Shown piece after piece: positions 16,599 through 24,624 of a stretch of 36,631 nt of DNA. The stretch lies in NCBI GenBank assembly GCA_001871325.1, contig MNVA01000086.1, positions 1 to 36,631 on the forward strand. Reading direction: 5' to 3'. A program made the translations under genes and the position numbers. This DNA is from Ignavibacteria bacterium CG1_02_37_35. GTDB lineage: Bacteria > Bacteroidota > Ignavibacteria > Ignavibacteriales > Ignavibacteriaceae. The number at the start of each line of letters is the position of its first letter. The first letter of the stretch is position 1. A model generated the notes under the pieces. That model made no database searches, had not been told where the DNA came from, and was given only the letters and a program-made list of their open reading frames with translations.

Positions 16599-17954
16599 TT
16601 ATTTAATTTCATAAAGTTTTTTTGCAATCTCATTTCCTTTACGAATGATTAATTCTTCCTCTTCTCCAACAAGCTTACCATTTTCAACAACAACTTTGCC
16701 GTTCACTATTGTAAACTCTGCCTGATGTGAAATGCCCGAAAATAATAACGCGGCAAGCGGATCGGATAAACTTCCGGTGTATTCTAATTTATGAATATTG
16801 AAGATAGCAAGATCGGCGAGATAATCTTCTTTTATCTTTCCGGTTGTAGTATAACCGAGAATCTTTGCACCGCCCTCTATTGAAAGTTGAAAAGCCTGCT
16901 TTGCGGTAAGTGCATTTGCGCCATATTTTACGCGCTGAAGCAGCATTGCGTTGCGAACTTCGCCGAGCATATCGGAAGAATCATTTGATGCCGAGCCGTC
17001 AACTCCAATGCCGACATTAATCTTTTGTTCAATCATTTCTTTTACCCTGCAAATACCCGAACCAAGCCGCATATTTGAAGATGGGCAATGAGCAATAGAA
17101 GTTTTTGTTTCAGACAAAGTTTTTAATTCGGCATCTTTAAAGAAAATTCCGTGCGCATAAAAAACATCTTCACCGATAAACTCAACTTCTTCCATTAACG
17201 CAAGCGGACGTTTTCCATAAAGCGAAACGCAATAATCGTCTTCATCTTTTGTTTCAGCGAGATGCGTATGCAGACGGACTTTATACTCGCGTGCAAGCCG
17301 CGCTGTGTCTCTCATATTTTCTTTGGTAACTGAAAACGGGGAACAGGGCGCAAGCACAATTTTTTTCATCGAATCATCGGAAGCATCGTGATACTGTTGA
17401 ATAACGCGCAAACTGTCTTCTAAAATTTTCTTTTCGGTTTGCACGACAGAATCGGGAGGTAAGCCGCCATTTTTTTTGCTTAGAGACATTGAACCGCGAG
17501 CCGGTGAAAAACGCATTCCTAATTTTTCGGCAGCTGAAAATTGTATTCCCATCAAATCACCGCTAAAAGTATTAGGATATAAATAATGGTGATCGGTTGT
17601 CAGCGTGCATCCGGTTTTCAGAAGTTCTCCCATTGCGATCAAAGAAGAATAGTAAACCGCTTCTTCGTCAAGATTCTTCCAAATTTCATAAAGATAGACA
17701 AGCCAATCAAACAGTTTTGCGTTTTGTACCGCCGGTAAATTTCTTGTTAAGGTTTGATAAAAATGATGATGGGTATTAACCAAACCGGGAATGACGACAC
17801 ATTTTGAGCAATCTAATATCTTGTGATTCTCTTGTAAAGAAATGTTCTTTTCAATTTTTTTTATTTTATTGCTCTCGATAAGAATATCGTATCCGGAATA
17901 CATTTTCTCGTTATCGAACGTTTCAATGTGAAAGCAATTTTTTAGAAGCAGCAT
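16599..17954 (-). CDS. 8-oxoguanine deaminase (amidohydrolase)
   Basis: Deaminates 8-oxoguanine to urate, or possibly a related purine. The amidohydrolase fold has metal ligands in NTHHHFYQ (His62 and His64), HTHLAETKDED, AHCPSSNMRLGSG and VGIGVDGSASND. HHHFYQTLTRNLP, DHHYLYPN and the loop RGSMSLSKKNGGLPPD are typical of the 8-oxoguanine deaminase branch rather than classic guanine deaminase. ATG 17954 is preferred to an upstream TTG at 17963; neither has a strong ribosome-binding site. It lies about 20 bp after xdhB, so urate would be formed next to the xanthine dehydrogenase that makes the same product. Alternatives are other aminohydrolases of the TrzA/AtzB type. Confidence 0.82.
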   Translation of the reverse strand: MLLLKNCFHIETFDNEKMYSGYDILIESNKIKKIEKNISLQENHKILDCSKCVVIPGLVNTHHHFYQTLTRNLPAVQNAKLFDWLVYLYEIWKNLDEEAVYYSSLIAMGELLKTGCTLTTDHHYLYPNTFSGDLMGIQFSAAEKLGMRFSPARGSMSLSKKNGGLPPDSVVQTEKKILEDSLRVIQQYHDASDDSMKKIVLAPCSPFSVTKENMRDTARLAREYKVRLHTHLAETKDEDDYCVSLYGKRPLALMEEVEFIGEDVFYAHGIFFKDAELKTLSETKTSIAHCPSSNMRLGSGICRVKEMIEQKINVGIGVDGSASNDSSDMLGEVRNAMLLQRVKYGANALTAKQAFQLSIEGGAKILGYTTTGKIKEDYLADLAIFNIHKLEYTGSLSDPLAALLFSGISHQAEFTIVNGKVVVENGKLVGEEEELIIRKGNEIAKKLYEIK

Positions 17955-17975
17955 AGTTTTCAAAATACTATTTTG

Positions 17976-20228
17976 TTAATAATAAAGACTGAGTAAAACT
18001 TTTTCCGGAGTGAGCGGCGCAGAAAACTGAAATTCTTTCTCCGGTCGAAAAGATTTCATCGCATTTTGCAAGGCGAAGAAAGTCCCTATGCCATACATTA
18101 ACGGCGGCTCTCCGATTGCTTTTGAATTAAAGATACCAAGCGGATTATCAGAGTTCTCCAAAAAATGAATTTCAATTTCCTTCGGAGCAGAATGAATGTC
18201 CGGCACTTTGTAAGTTGAAAGCGCGTCGGTTAATAATTTGCCATCGGAATTATAAATCACTTCTTCCATTGTCATCCAGCCGATGCCTTGCATTATTGCC
18301 CCTTCGGCTTGTCCGCGGTCAATCACTTTTGCAAAACTTTTTCCAAAATCGTGGACAGCTTTTACAGAATCAACAATATAAGTTCCGCGTAGGCAATCAA
18401 CGGTTACTTCTGTAATTGCAGTTCCGAACGAATAATAAGCAAAAGCATTTCCTTTGTTTTTTTCTCTGTCAAAATAAATTCCGGGAACGGCATAATGAGC
18501 GTGAGCCGAGAGATCCACTCTTTTAAAAAATGCTTTTTGAATTAACTCCACCCACGTTAAACCTATTGCCTTTTCATTACAAAAAATATTCTCATCTCGA
18601 AATGCAATTGGATCTGTTGTAGAATAATTGAATGCATCTTTAACAAAACTTACTAATCTTTCAAATAAATATTTACACGCAAGTTCGGTTGCTTTGCCGT
18701 TAAGATCAGCGGCGCTGCTGGCAGCTGAAGGAGAAGTGTTTGCAACGCGGGTGGTATTTGTTGTCTCAATTTTGATTTTTGATTTATCAATCGAAAAAAT
18801 TTCAGCGGCGACACAACGGATTTTCTCATTCACCCCTTGCCCCATTTCAACCGCGGCGGTGCTTATTCCAACGCTTCCATCGGAATAAATATGAACGAGC
18901 GCCCCGGCTTGATTCATAAAGGTGTTAGTAAAAGAAATTCCGAAACAGATCGGCATACACGCAAAACCTTTTTTTAGAATTTTATTTTCCGCATTATACT
19001 TTTCAACATTTTTTTTGATTTGATCAAAGTTAAATTTTTCTTTCGCTTTAAACCAGCACGCTTGTGCCTTTGAATTTTTTGCCAATTGACCGTAGTGAAA
19101 TTCGTCTCCTTCTTTTAAAAGATTTTTTTCTTGAATGACCGAAGCGTCAACTCCCATTTTTTTAGCGGCTTTATAAATCGCAGCTTCCATTGCGAACATT
19201 GCCTGAGGTCCGCCGAAGCCGCGAAACGCTGTATTTGGTGGAAGATTGGTTCGACAGCATAAACCTGTTGCTTTAACATTCGGGACGAAATAGCTATTCG
19301 TCGCATGAAAAAGTGTCCGGTCTAAAATTGGAGTTGACAAATCCGCAGAAGCGCCCGCGTTTTGAAAGAAGGTAATTTCGTAAGCTAAAATTTTTCCATC
19401 TTGCGATAAACCGATTTTAAAATCGGCAGAATAAGGATGACGTTTGCCCGTCATGCGCATATCTTCCTGTCGCGGGAGAATCAGCTTCACCGGTTTCTTC
19501 GTTACAAAAGCCGAGACAGCCGCCATTGCCGCCCACGCATTTGCTTGATCTTCTTTTCCACCGAAGCCGCCGCCTAACCGCATAACATCAACTTCAACTT
19601 GATGCATGGGCAAACCTAAAACTTTACCTACTGCCCGTTGTGTTGCGGTTGGTCCTTGTGTGGAAGAAATTATTTTTATCCCATTTCCTTCAGTTGGAAA
19701 AGCGATTGCTCCTTGAGTTTCAAGATACAAATGTTCTTGCGCTCCGGTCTCGATTGTTCCATCAACCACTACATCGCATTGTTTCCAGGCTTCATCAACA
19801 TTTCCGTTAGAAAAAATTCTTGGAGGAATGATCAACATTCCTTTTGCATACGCTTCCCGTGCATCGGTAATCGGTGCAAGCGTTTCGTATGCTATTCTGA
19901 TTTTCTTTTTTGCTTCACGAGCAATAAGAAGATTTTCTGCTAACACAACGGCAACCGGTTGTCCGCAATAGTGAACTTCATTTTCTGCAAGGAGAGGTTC
20001 ATCTTGAATAATTCCGCCGATTTGATTTTGTCCCGGAATATCTTTGGAGGTAATAATTTTTTTAACACCGGAAAATTTTTCTGCTTCTGAAATGTCTATA
20101 GAAAGAATTTTTCCGTGCGCAATTGAAGCAGCAAAAACCGATGCGAATAATGTTCCTTCGGGAACAAGAAAGTCATCTGCAAAAAGCGATTCACCGCGAA
20201 CGTGCCGGGTTGTGTCGTAATTTTTCAT
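17976..20228 (-). CDS. xdhB: Xanthine dehydrogenase, molybdopterin subunit
   Basis: Large subunit of bacterial XdhAB (Rhodobacter naming), oxidising hypoxanthine and xanthine to urate. Every catalytic position of bovine xanthine oxidase is kept: Q191 in SSTQGP, E226 in GGGFGGKEDQ (Glu802), R336 in NTAFRGFGGPQ (Arg880) and E707 in KAIGEPPL (Glu1261). EHLYLETQGA near residue 165 and EMGQGVNEK also match. At 750 residues it is full length. The start overlaps xdhA by four bases. No XdhC-type sulfuration chaperone gene is in the window. Confidence 0.95.
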   Translation of the reverse strand: MKNYDTTRHVRGESLFADDFLVPEGTLFASVFAASIAHGKILSIDISEAEKFSGVKKIITSKDIPGQNQIGGIIQDEPLLAENEVHYCGQPVAVVLAENLLIAREAKKKIRIAYETLAPITDAREAYAKGMLIIPPRIFSNGNVDEAWKQCDVVVDGTIETGAQEHLYLETQGAIAFPTEGNGIKIISSTQGPTATQRAVGKVLGLPMHQVEVDVMRLGGGFGGKEDQANAWAAMAAVSAFVTKKPVKLILPRQEDMRMTGKRHPYSADFKIGLSQDGKILAYEITFFQNAGASADLSTPILDRTLFHATNSYFVPNVKATGLCCRTNLPPNTAFRGFGGPQAMFAMEAAIYKAAKKMGVDASVIQEKNLLKEGDEFHYGQLAKNSKAQACWFKAKEKFNFDQIKKNVEKYNAENKILKKGFACMPICFGISFTNTFMNQAGALVHIYSDGSVGISTAAVEMGQGVNEKIRCVAAEIFSIDKSKIKIETTNTTRVANTSPSAASSAADLNGKATELACKYLFERLVSFVKDAFNYSTTDPIAFRDENIFCNEKAIGLTWVELIQKAFFKRVDLSAHAHYAVPGIYFDREKNKGNAFAYYSFGTAITEVTVDCLRGTYIVDSVKAVHDFGKSFAKVIDRGQAEGAIMQGIGWMTMEEVIYNSDGKLLTDALSTYKVPDIHSAPKEIEIHFLENSDNPLGIFNSKAIGEPPLMYGIGTFFALQNAMKSFRPEKEFQFSAPLTPEKVLLSLYY

Positions 20229-21655
20229 ACAACCTCCTCAAGCGAAATAATCTTTGGGAATAATTTTATAAAGTGTGCAAAGAATAATTGACGCAATAAT
20301 AACCGCTTGTACTCCGCCGAACCGCGCGCATCGCTAATGGGAGAAATTTCTGTTTGAATAATTTCGGCAGACTCTTTAACCAGTTGTGGAGAAATTGTTT
20401 TCCCAAGAAGAAATTCTCTTGTTTTAAAAAGATAGAGCGGACAAGGGGCAACCCCGCCGGCTGAAAGATGAATCTCCTTTATCGTTAAATTTTCTTCTTC
20501 TAAATAAATTGAAGTGTTGACACTTGCGATATCTAAAAATGTCCGCTTGCTCACTTTTTCAAAATTGAAGTGAAAAATGTTTTGCGGAAGGTTAAAACTT
20601 ACTGAATCTAAAATTTCATTTTCTTTTTTGTCAAGTTGCTTGTAACCGGTGTAAAAGTTTTTTAGCGGAACAACTCTTCCCTTGTCTTTTTCTTTTAAAT
20701 GAAGCTGGGCGTTTAAAGCTAAAAGAAAATTTGTCATATCTCCGATTGGAGAAGCGTTGATAATGTTTCCTCCAGCCGTAGCGCGGTTTCTAATTGGGAG
20801 CGAACCGAAATATTGAAAATAATTTTCGAGTTGCGGGAAATATTTTTGAAGAATGCCGGAAGATTTTATTTCTGAAATCGTAGTTTGCGAATCAATAAAA
20901 CAACTCTCGCCTTCAATCCTAATTGTTGGAGTTGATGCATCTCGTTGAAGAAATTGTACATCGCTTGACAAAAGTTTTTCCCATTGCTGAACAAACAAAT
21001 CGGTTCCTCCGGAAATAAAAACTCCGCTTGCGTGCTGATTTATCAACAGTTTTATCGCTGCCAGCCTTTCGGGAATTGTTAGAAAATAACCGGGAAGAAC
21101 TTTTAATTCTACAAATTTTTCGAGGGTTGAATAATTTTTATTCAACTTAATTTCGTTCGTAACTTTTTCAACCGAACGTTTTATGGAAGCATAACCGGTA
21201 CAGCGGCAAATATTTCCGTCAAGTGAGTTGATGGCTTCTTCAGCAGAATAAATATCATTGGTAAGGAAATACCCGGTAAGCGACACTAAAAATCCGGGTG
21301 TGCAAAATCCGCATTGCGAAGCGCCTTCATCAACAAAAGCATGCTGCAAAGGATTCAATTCTATTTGATTAATACCTTCAATGGTAACAAGATGTTTTCC
21401 GTGAAGCGAAGCTAAAGGAAGCAAACAAGAATTTACCGGTTTGTATAAAATTATTTCATTGTTTAATTCCCCGACAAGCACCGTGCAAGCGCCGCAGTCA
21501 CCTTCACGGCAGCCTTCTTTTGTGCCGGTTAAGCGCATACTCTTTCGCAGAAAATCGAGAACCGTGGTTGCCGGGTGAACCGCGGTTGTTATCTCGCGAT
21601 CATTGCAAATAAATTGAATTTCATTTTTCATTTGTTGAATTTTTCGATGATCCAT
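20225..21655 (-). CDS. xdhA: Xanthine dehydrogenase, iron-sulfur/FAD subunit
   Basis: Small subunit of XdhAB, with 2Fe-2S domains fused to the flavin domain. The first cluster uses C49, C54, C57 and C77; the second C115, C118, C150 and C152. The FAD domain follows: ISGGTDLFVQQ near residue 215 and ATAGGNIINASPIGD near residue 295, both canonical, then the CO-dehydrogenase flavoprotein C-terminal domain. 476 residues, normal for bacterial XdhA. ATG 21655 is 2 bp after the stop of the upstream glycosidase (TAATTATG), suggesting coupling; an internal ATG at 21631 would lose eight residues that are not conserved. Confidence 0.95.
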   Translation of the reverse strand: MDHRKIQQMKNEIQFICNDREITTAVHPATTVLDFLRKSMRLTGTKEGCREGDCGACTVLVGELNNEIILYKPVNSCLLPLASLHGKHLVTIEGINQIELNPLQHAFVDEGASQCGFCTPGFLVSLTGYFLTNDIYSAEEAINSLDGNICRCTGYASIKRSVEKVTNEIKLNKNYSTLEKFVELKVLPGYFLTIPERLAAIKLLINQHASGVFISGGTDLFVQQWEKLLSSDVQFLQRDASTPTIRIEGESCFIDSQTTISEIKSSGILQKYFPQLENYFQYFGSLPIRNRATAGGNIINASPIGDMTNFLLALNAQLHLKEKDKGRVVPLKNFYTGYKQLDKKENEILDSVSFNLPQNIFHFNFEKVSKRTFLDIASVNTSIYLEEENLTIKEIHLSAGGVAPCPLYLFKTREFLLGKTISPQLVKESAEIIQTEISPISDARGSAEYKRLLLRQLFFAHFIKLFPKIISLEEVV

Positions 21656-21657
21656 AA

Positions 21658-23448
21658 TTACTTTGTTTTTTCATCATAGAATTTTTGCAGAACATAAAAC
21701 GCTTGCTTCTTTTCTCCTTTATCAGAGATTAATCCTTTTCTGTTGTACATATCTTGAATACCGGGAAGCGGTCTTCTTGGTGAACGAAAATCAGCAAGAA
21801 TCCAGGGACTCATTCCGCGAAGGAACGGAATTTTCTTCAACATTTCAATTTGCTTAACATATACATTCGCTTGATATTCTTCGGTGAAACGCTCGTGCGC
21901 ATTTCCGTGTAAATCAAATTTTGCATCTGCGCCAAATTCGCTAATAATTAGCGGCTTGTTATATTTTGCTTCCCAACTTGTTTTCGGTGCGTCTTCCGCT
22001 ATTCCACCGTACCAGCCGATATATTCATTAACGCCGATGACATCGAGCAAATTGCTGAGCGAATCGCTTAACGTAATTTTATTTTTATCAGAATGAATTT
22101 CCGTTGCGGCTGTTATCAATCTTGTCGGGTCTAATTTTTTTGCTGTTTTAATTAAATGATGAAGAAAATTATATCGCGCTTCACCAACCGGAGTTTCATT
22201 CGCGACCGACCAAATGATGATTGGCGTACGGTTTTTATCGCGCGTGATCATTTCAGTTAATTGGTTTTCCGCGTTTGCAAACACGTCTTTGTTATCCCAT
22301 AAGATCGTCCAATAAACGGGAATCTCTGCCCAGACCAACAATCCAAGTTTTTCAGCTTTTCGGATCATCTTTTCGTTATGTGGATAGTGGGCAAGTCGAA
22401 CGAAATTGCAGCCGAGCTGTTTTGCCCAGCCCAAAAGTGTGTCAGCGTCTTTTTCGGAATTTGCTCTGCCTCCGCCGAACGGCGCTTCTTCGTGAATCGA
22501 AATTCCCCGGAGAAAAATTGATTTGCCATTTATGAATATTTCACTTCCCCTTGTTTCTATTGATCGAAAACCGATTTTGTCTTCAAGCGAATCTGTTTGT
22601 GAAATAATTTTTGTTGTGTAAGTTTTAGGATTTTCGGATGACCATAAAGTTAGATCGGCAGAAAAATGAATTCCGGCAAATCCATTTTCGTTTGTTTTTA
22701 CTTGTATAGATTTTTTTACTTCGGGAATCTCGATCTTGATTTCTTGAAGTTTTTCTTTCCCTTCAAGTTGAATCCAGCCTGAGATTTCAGTTAAAGAATT
22801 TTTCTTTAGTTGAAGAAAATAATCCTTGATGAAAGTTTGGGGGACATTTATTAAATAAACATCGCGTGTAATACCGCCGTAATTCCACCAATCGGTATTT
22901 AGCGTGGGGACGCCTTCGCGCTTTCTATTATTATCAACTTTCACAACAACAAAATTTTCGCCGTCAATCAGTTCGTTTGTTGCTTCGAAATTAAACGGGG
23001 TAAATCCGCCAACGTGCTCACCGAGCTTTTTCCCGTTCACATAAACAATCGCTTCGTAATTTACCGCATCAAAATAAAGGAAAGCGTGTGTGTTGGTTTT
23101 CTTTTTATACTGAAAAGATTTTTTGTACCAGATCGTTCCTTCGTAAAGAAATAATTTTTCTTTTTGTGTGTTCCAATCTCCGGGAACGGTAAGCTCCTCC
23201 GAAGTATCAAAATTATATTCGACTAATTCTGATTTATCTTTTGGTTTTCTGTTCTCAAAATACCCGTCTGTGCGTGGCTGGTAGCGGTAGTTATAATAGC
23301 CGGTTTCGTACGGATCAATAATAATTTTCCACTGCCCGTTTAAGCTTTGTTTCTGACGATGCTCAACGTTAGCGAGAAGCGTTTCACTTTGAGCCGGAAG
23401 GTTCATTGCGAAAAGGAAAATTACTAGAGTTTGAAAAAGCAGCGACAT
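21658..23448 (-). CDS. Secreted glycoside hydrolase family 2 enzyme
   Basis: Retaining GH2 glycosidase (beta-glucuronidase/beta-galactosidase type). It has a signal peptide MSLLFQTLVIFLFAMNLPAQS, then a sugar-binding jelly roll (LNGQWKII, FDAVNYEAIVYVNGKKLGEH), an immunoglobulin-like domain and a TIM barrel. The acid/base is E418 in SVANETP and the nucleophile E504 in IISEFGAD. ATG 23448 gives a clean signal peptide; a TTG at 23487 is less likely. About 596 residues matches beta-glucuronidases. Oddly it is separated by only 2 bp from xdhA and so heads a purine-catabolism run. GH2 substrate cannot be fixed from sequence alone. Confidence 0.9.
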   Translation of the reverse strand: MSLLFQTLVIFLFAMNLPAQSETLLANVEHRQKQSLNGQWKIIIDPYETGYYNYRYQPRTDGYFENRKPKDKSELVEYNFDTSEELTVPGDWNTQKEKLFLYEGTIWYKKSFQYKKKTNTHAFLYFDAVNYEAIVYVNGKKLGEHVGGFTPFNFEATNELIDGENFVVVKVDNNRKREGVPTLNTDWWNYGGITRDVYLINVPQTFIKDYFLQLKKNSLTEISGWIQLEGKEKLQEIKIEIPEVKKSIQVKTNENGFAGIHFSADLTLWSSENPKTYTTKIISQTDSLEDKIGFRSIETRGSEIFINGKSIFLRGISIHEEAPFGGGRANSEKDADTLLGWAKQLGCNFVRLAHYPHNEKMIRKAEKLGLLVWAEIPVYWTILWDNKDVFANAENQLTEMITRDKNRTPIIIWSVANETPVGEARYNFLHHLIKTAKKLDPTRLITAATEIHSDKNKITLSDSLSNLLDVIGVNEYIGWYGGIAEDAPKTSWEAKYNKPLIISEFGADAKFDLHGNAHERFTEEYQANVYVKQIEMLKKIPFLRGMSPWILADFRSPRRPLPGIQDMYNRKGLISDKGEKKQAFYVLQKFYDEKTK

Positions 23449-23548
23449 TCTTCTTTGAGAAAAATTTATAAATAAGTGCTGGTGCAAATTATAAAAAAAA
23501 GTTGAATTGGCTTTAGAATAAAAAAAATGAAAATGCCGCCTCTTAGCA

Positions 23549-23569
23549 GAAAAAGATGATTACCATCTT
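23549..23569 (-). terminator. Weak terminator-like hairpin downstream of msrB
   Basis: On the minus strand AAGATG-GTAAT-CATCTT is followed by TTTCT. The stem is only 6 bp and lies about 140 bp beyond the msrB stop, so it is a weak candidate. Confidence 0.3.
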
Positions 23570-23585
23570 CTTTGACAGCATGAGA

Positions 23586-23677
23586 GAATGAAGTTGAATG
23601 GACGAATGGTTTGACCAACAAATTATTAACTGTTGAATTGATTTTCATTCAGCCATACAAACATTCAATCATTCATT
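23586..23677. repeat. Opposed octad arrays (inverted repeat, no gene)
   Basis: The right arm at 23646-23677 is four 8-bp units CATTCAGC, CATACAAA, CATTCAAT, CATTCATT. The left arm at 23586-23609 carries GAATG every 8 bases. The reverse complement of the right arm aligns with the left over about 22 bases (GAATGA, TTGAATG, then ATGG) with few mismatches and a 2-base gap. It lies between msrB and the GH2 gene. Confidence 0.6.
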
Positions 23678-23710
23678 GATCTCAAATAATTTGGTTCCGG
23701 CTTAACCATG

Positions 23711-24268
23711 TTATGGATTATGTTTCTTCTCTTCCTTCTTGAAATCCAAAGAGGCGGAATTAATACAGTATCGCAAATGTGTCGGCTGTGGACCATCATC
23801 AAAAACATGCCCCAGATGTGAACCGCACTTTTTGCAAATCACTTCAAACCGGATCATTCCAAAGCTGGAATCTTTTTTCAACTCAATCGCCGAACTTGAA
23901 GAGACATCGTAAAAACTGGGCCAGCCGCAGCCAGAATCAAATTTTGTGTCGGAAGAGAATAATTCGCTTCCGCAAGCTGCACATTTATATGTTCCCTGTT
24001 CGTGATTATCCCAATACAAACCGGTAAACGGACGTTCTGTGCCCTTCTCGCGAAGCACGCTATATTGTTCAGGTGTTAAGCGCTGCTTCCATTCTTCTTC
24101 GGTTAAGTTCATGGTTTTCATTGTTGATTCATCCTTGTTGATTAAAGAGTCCGATGTAAAATGATTTGTTCTTGAAGCCGCAGGAATTCCGTTTAGCGGA
24201 TAGGCAAAGTAGAGAACGAAAAAAATCATTGTAAATAAAATAATGGGTAAAATTATTTTGGGTTTCAT
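23711..24268 (-). CDS. msrB: Peptide-methionine (R)-S-oxide reductase, membrane-anchored
   Basis: Reduces methionine-R-sulfoxide in damaged proteins. The MsrB domain spans about residues 55-175: zinc ligands C96 and C99 (CAAC) and C145 and C148 (CKKC), [11 protein letters not shown] with C114 as probable resolving cysteine, and catalytic C168 in RYCINSASL. Residues 1-24 are a hydrophobic signal or anchor, so the enzyme acts outside the cytoplasm. ATG 24268 retains that segment. A single gene, divergent from the GH3 gene. Confidence 0.95.
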   Translation of the reverse strand: MKPKIILPIILFTMIFFVLYFAYPLNGIPAASRTNHFTSDSLINKDESTMKTMNLTEEEWKQRLTPEQYSVLREKGTERPFTGLYWDNHEQGTYKCAACGSELFSSDTKFDSGCGWPSFYDVSSSSAIELKKDSSFGMIRFEVICKKCGSHLGHVFDDGPQPTHLRYCINSASLDFKKEEKKHNP

Positions 24269-24624
24269 TTTATACTCATAGGGACTCTGGCAATTTTATT
24301 GTTATTAGCTTCTCCTAATGCTAACAACTTTTCGGTAAAAATGGTTTCTTTCATTTAGCGAGCTCTTTCTTTTTGCACTCTTTGCTCAGGTTGAGCATAA
24401 CTTAAAATATTTTTAATGCTTTGTTTTTATTAATTCGATAAGAATTCCATTATTAGCTTAATAATATCCTCAAGGTCGCATCGTATAAAGTTAGAGAATT
24501 TTCACCGGTGTAGGTTCTTTTAAGGCATAAAAATTGTTTGCCTTTTCCTTATAAAGAAATTTTATCTTCGGTAAAGTTTTAATATTTTTAGCTCATTCAA
24601 CTTTTATTTACAAGCGAGTACCTT
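24269..24624. promoter_or_regulatory. Divergent intergenic region between msrB and the GH3 gene
   Basis: 356 bp. ATTATTA-GCT-TAATAAT (24449-24465) is a perfect 7-bp dyad. AAGGCA (24522-24527) and TGCCTT (24539-24544) form another. TATCTTCG at 24563-24570 resembles a Bacteroidota -7 box, with TTG at 24538-24540, 22 bp upstream. The second dyad overlaps this TTG, so it could be an operator for the glycosidase operon. These are pattern observations only. Confidence 0.3.
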
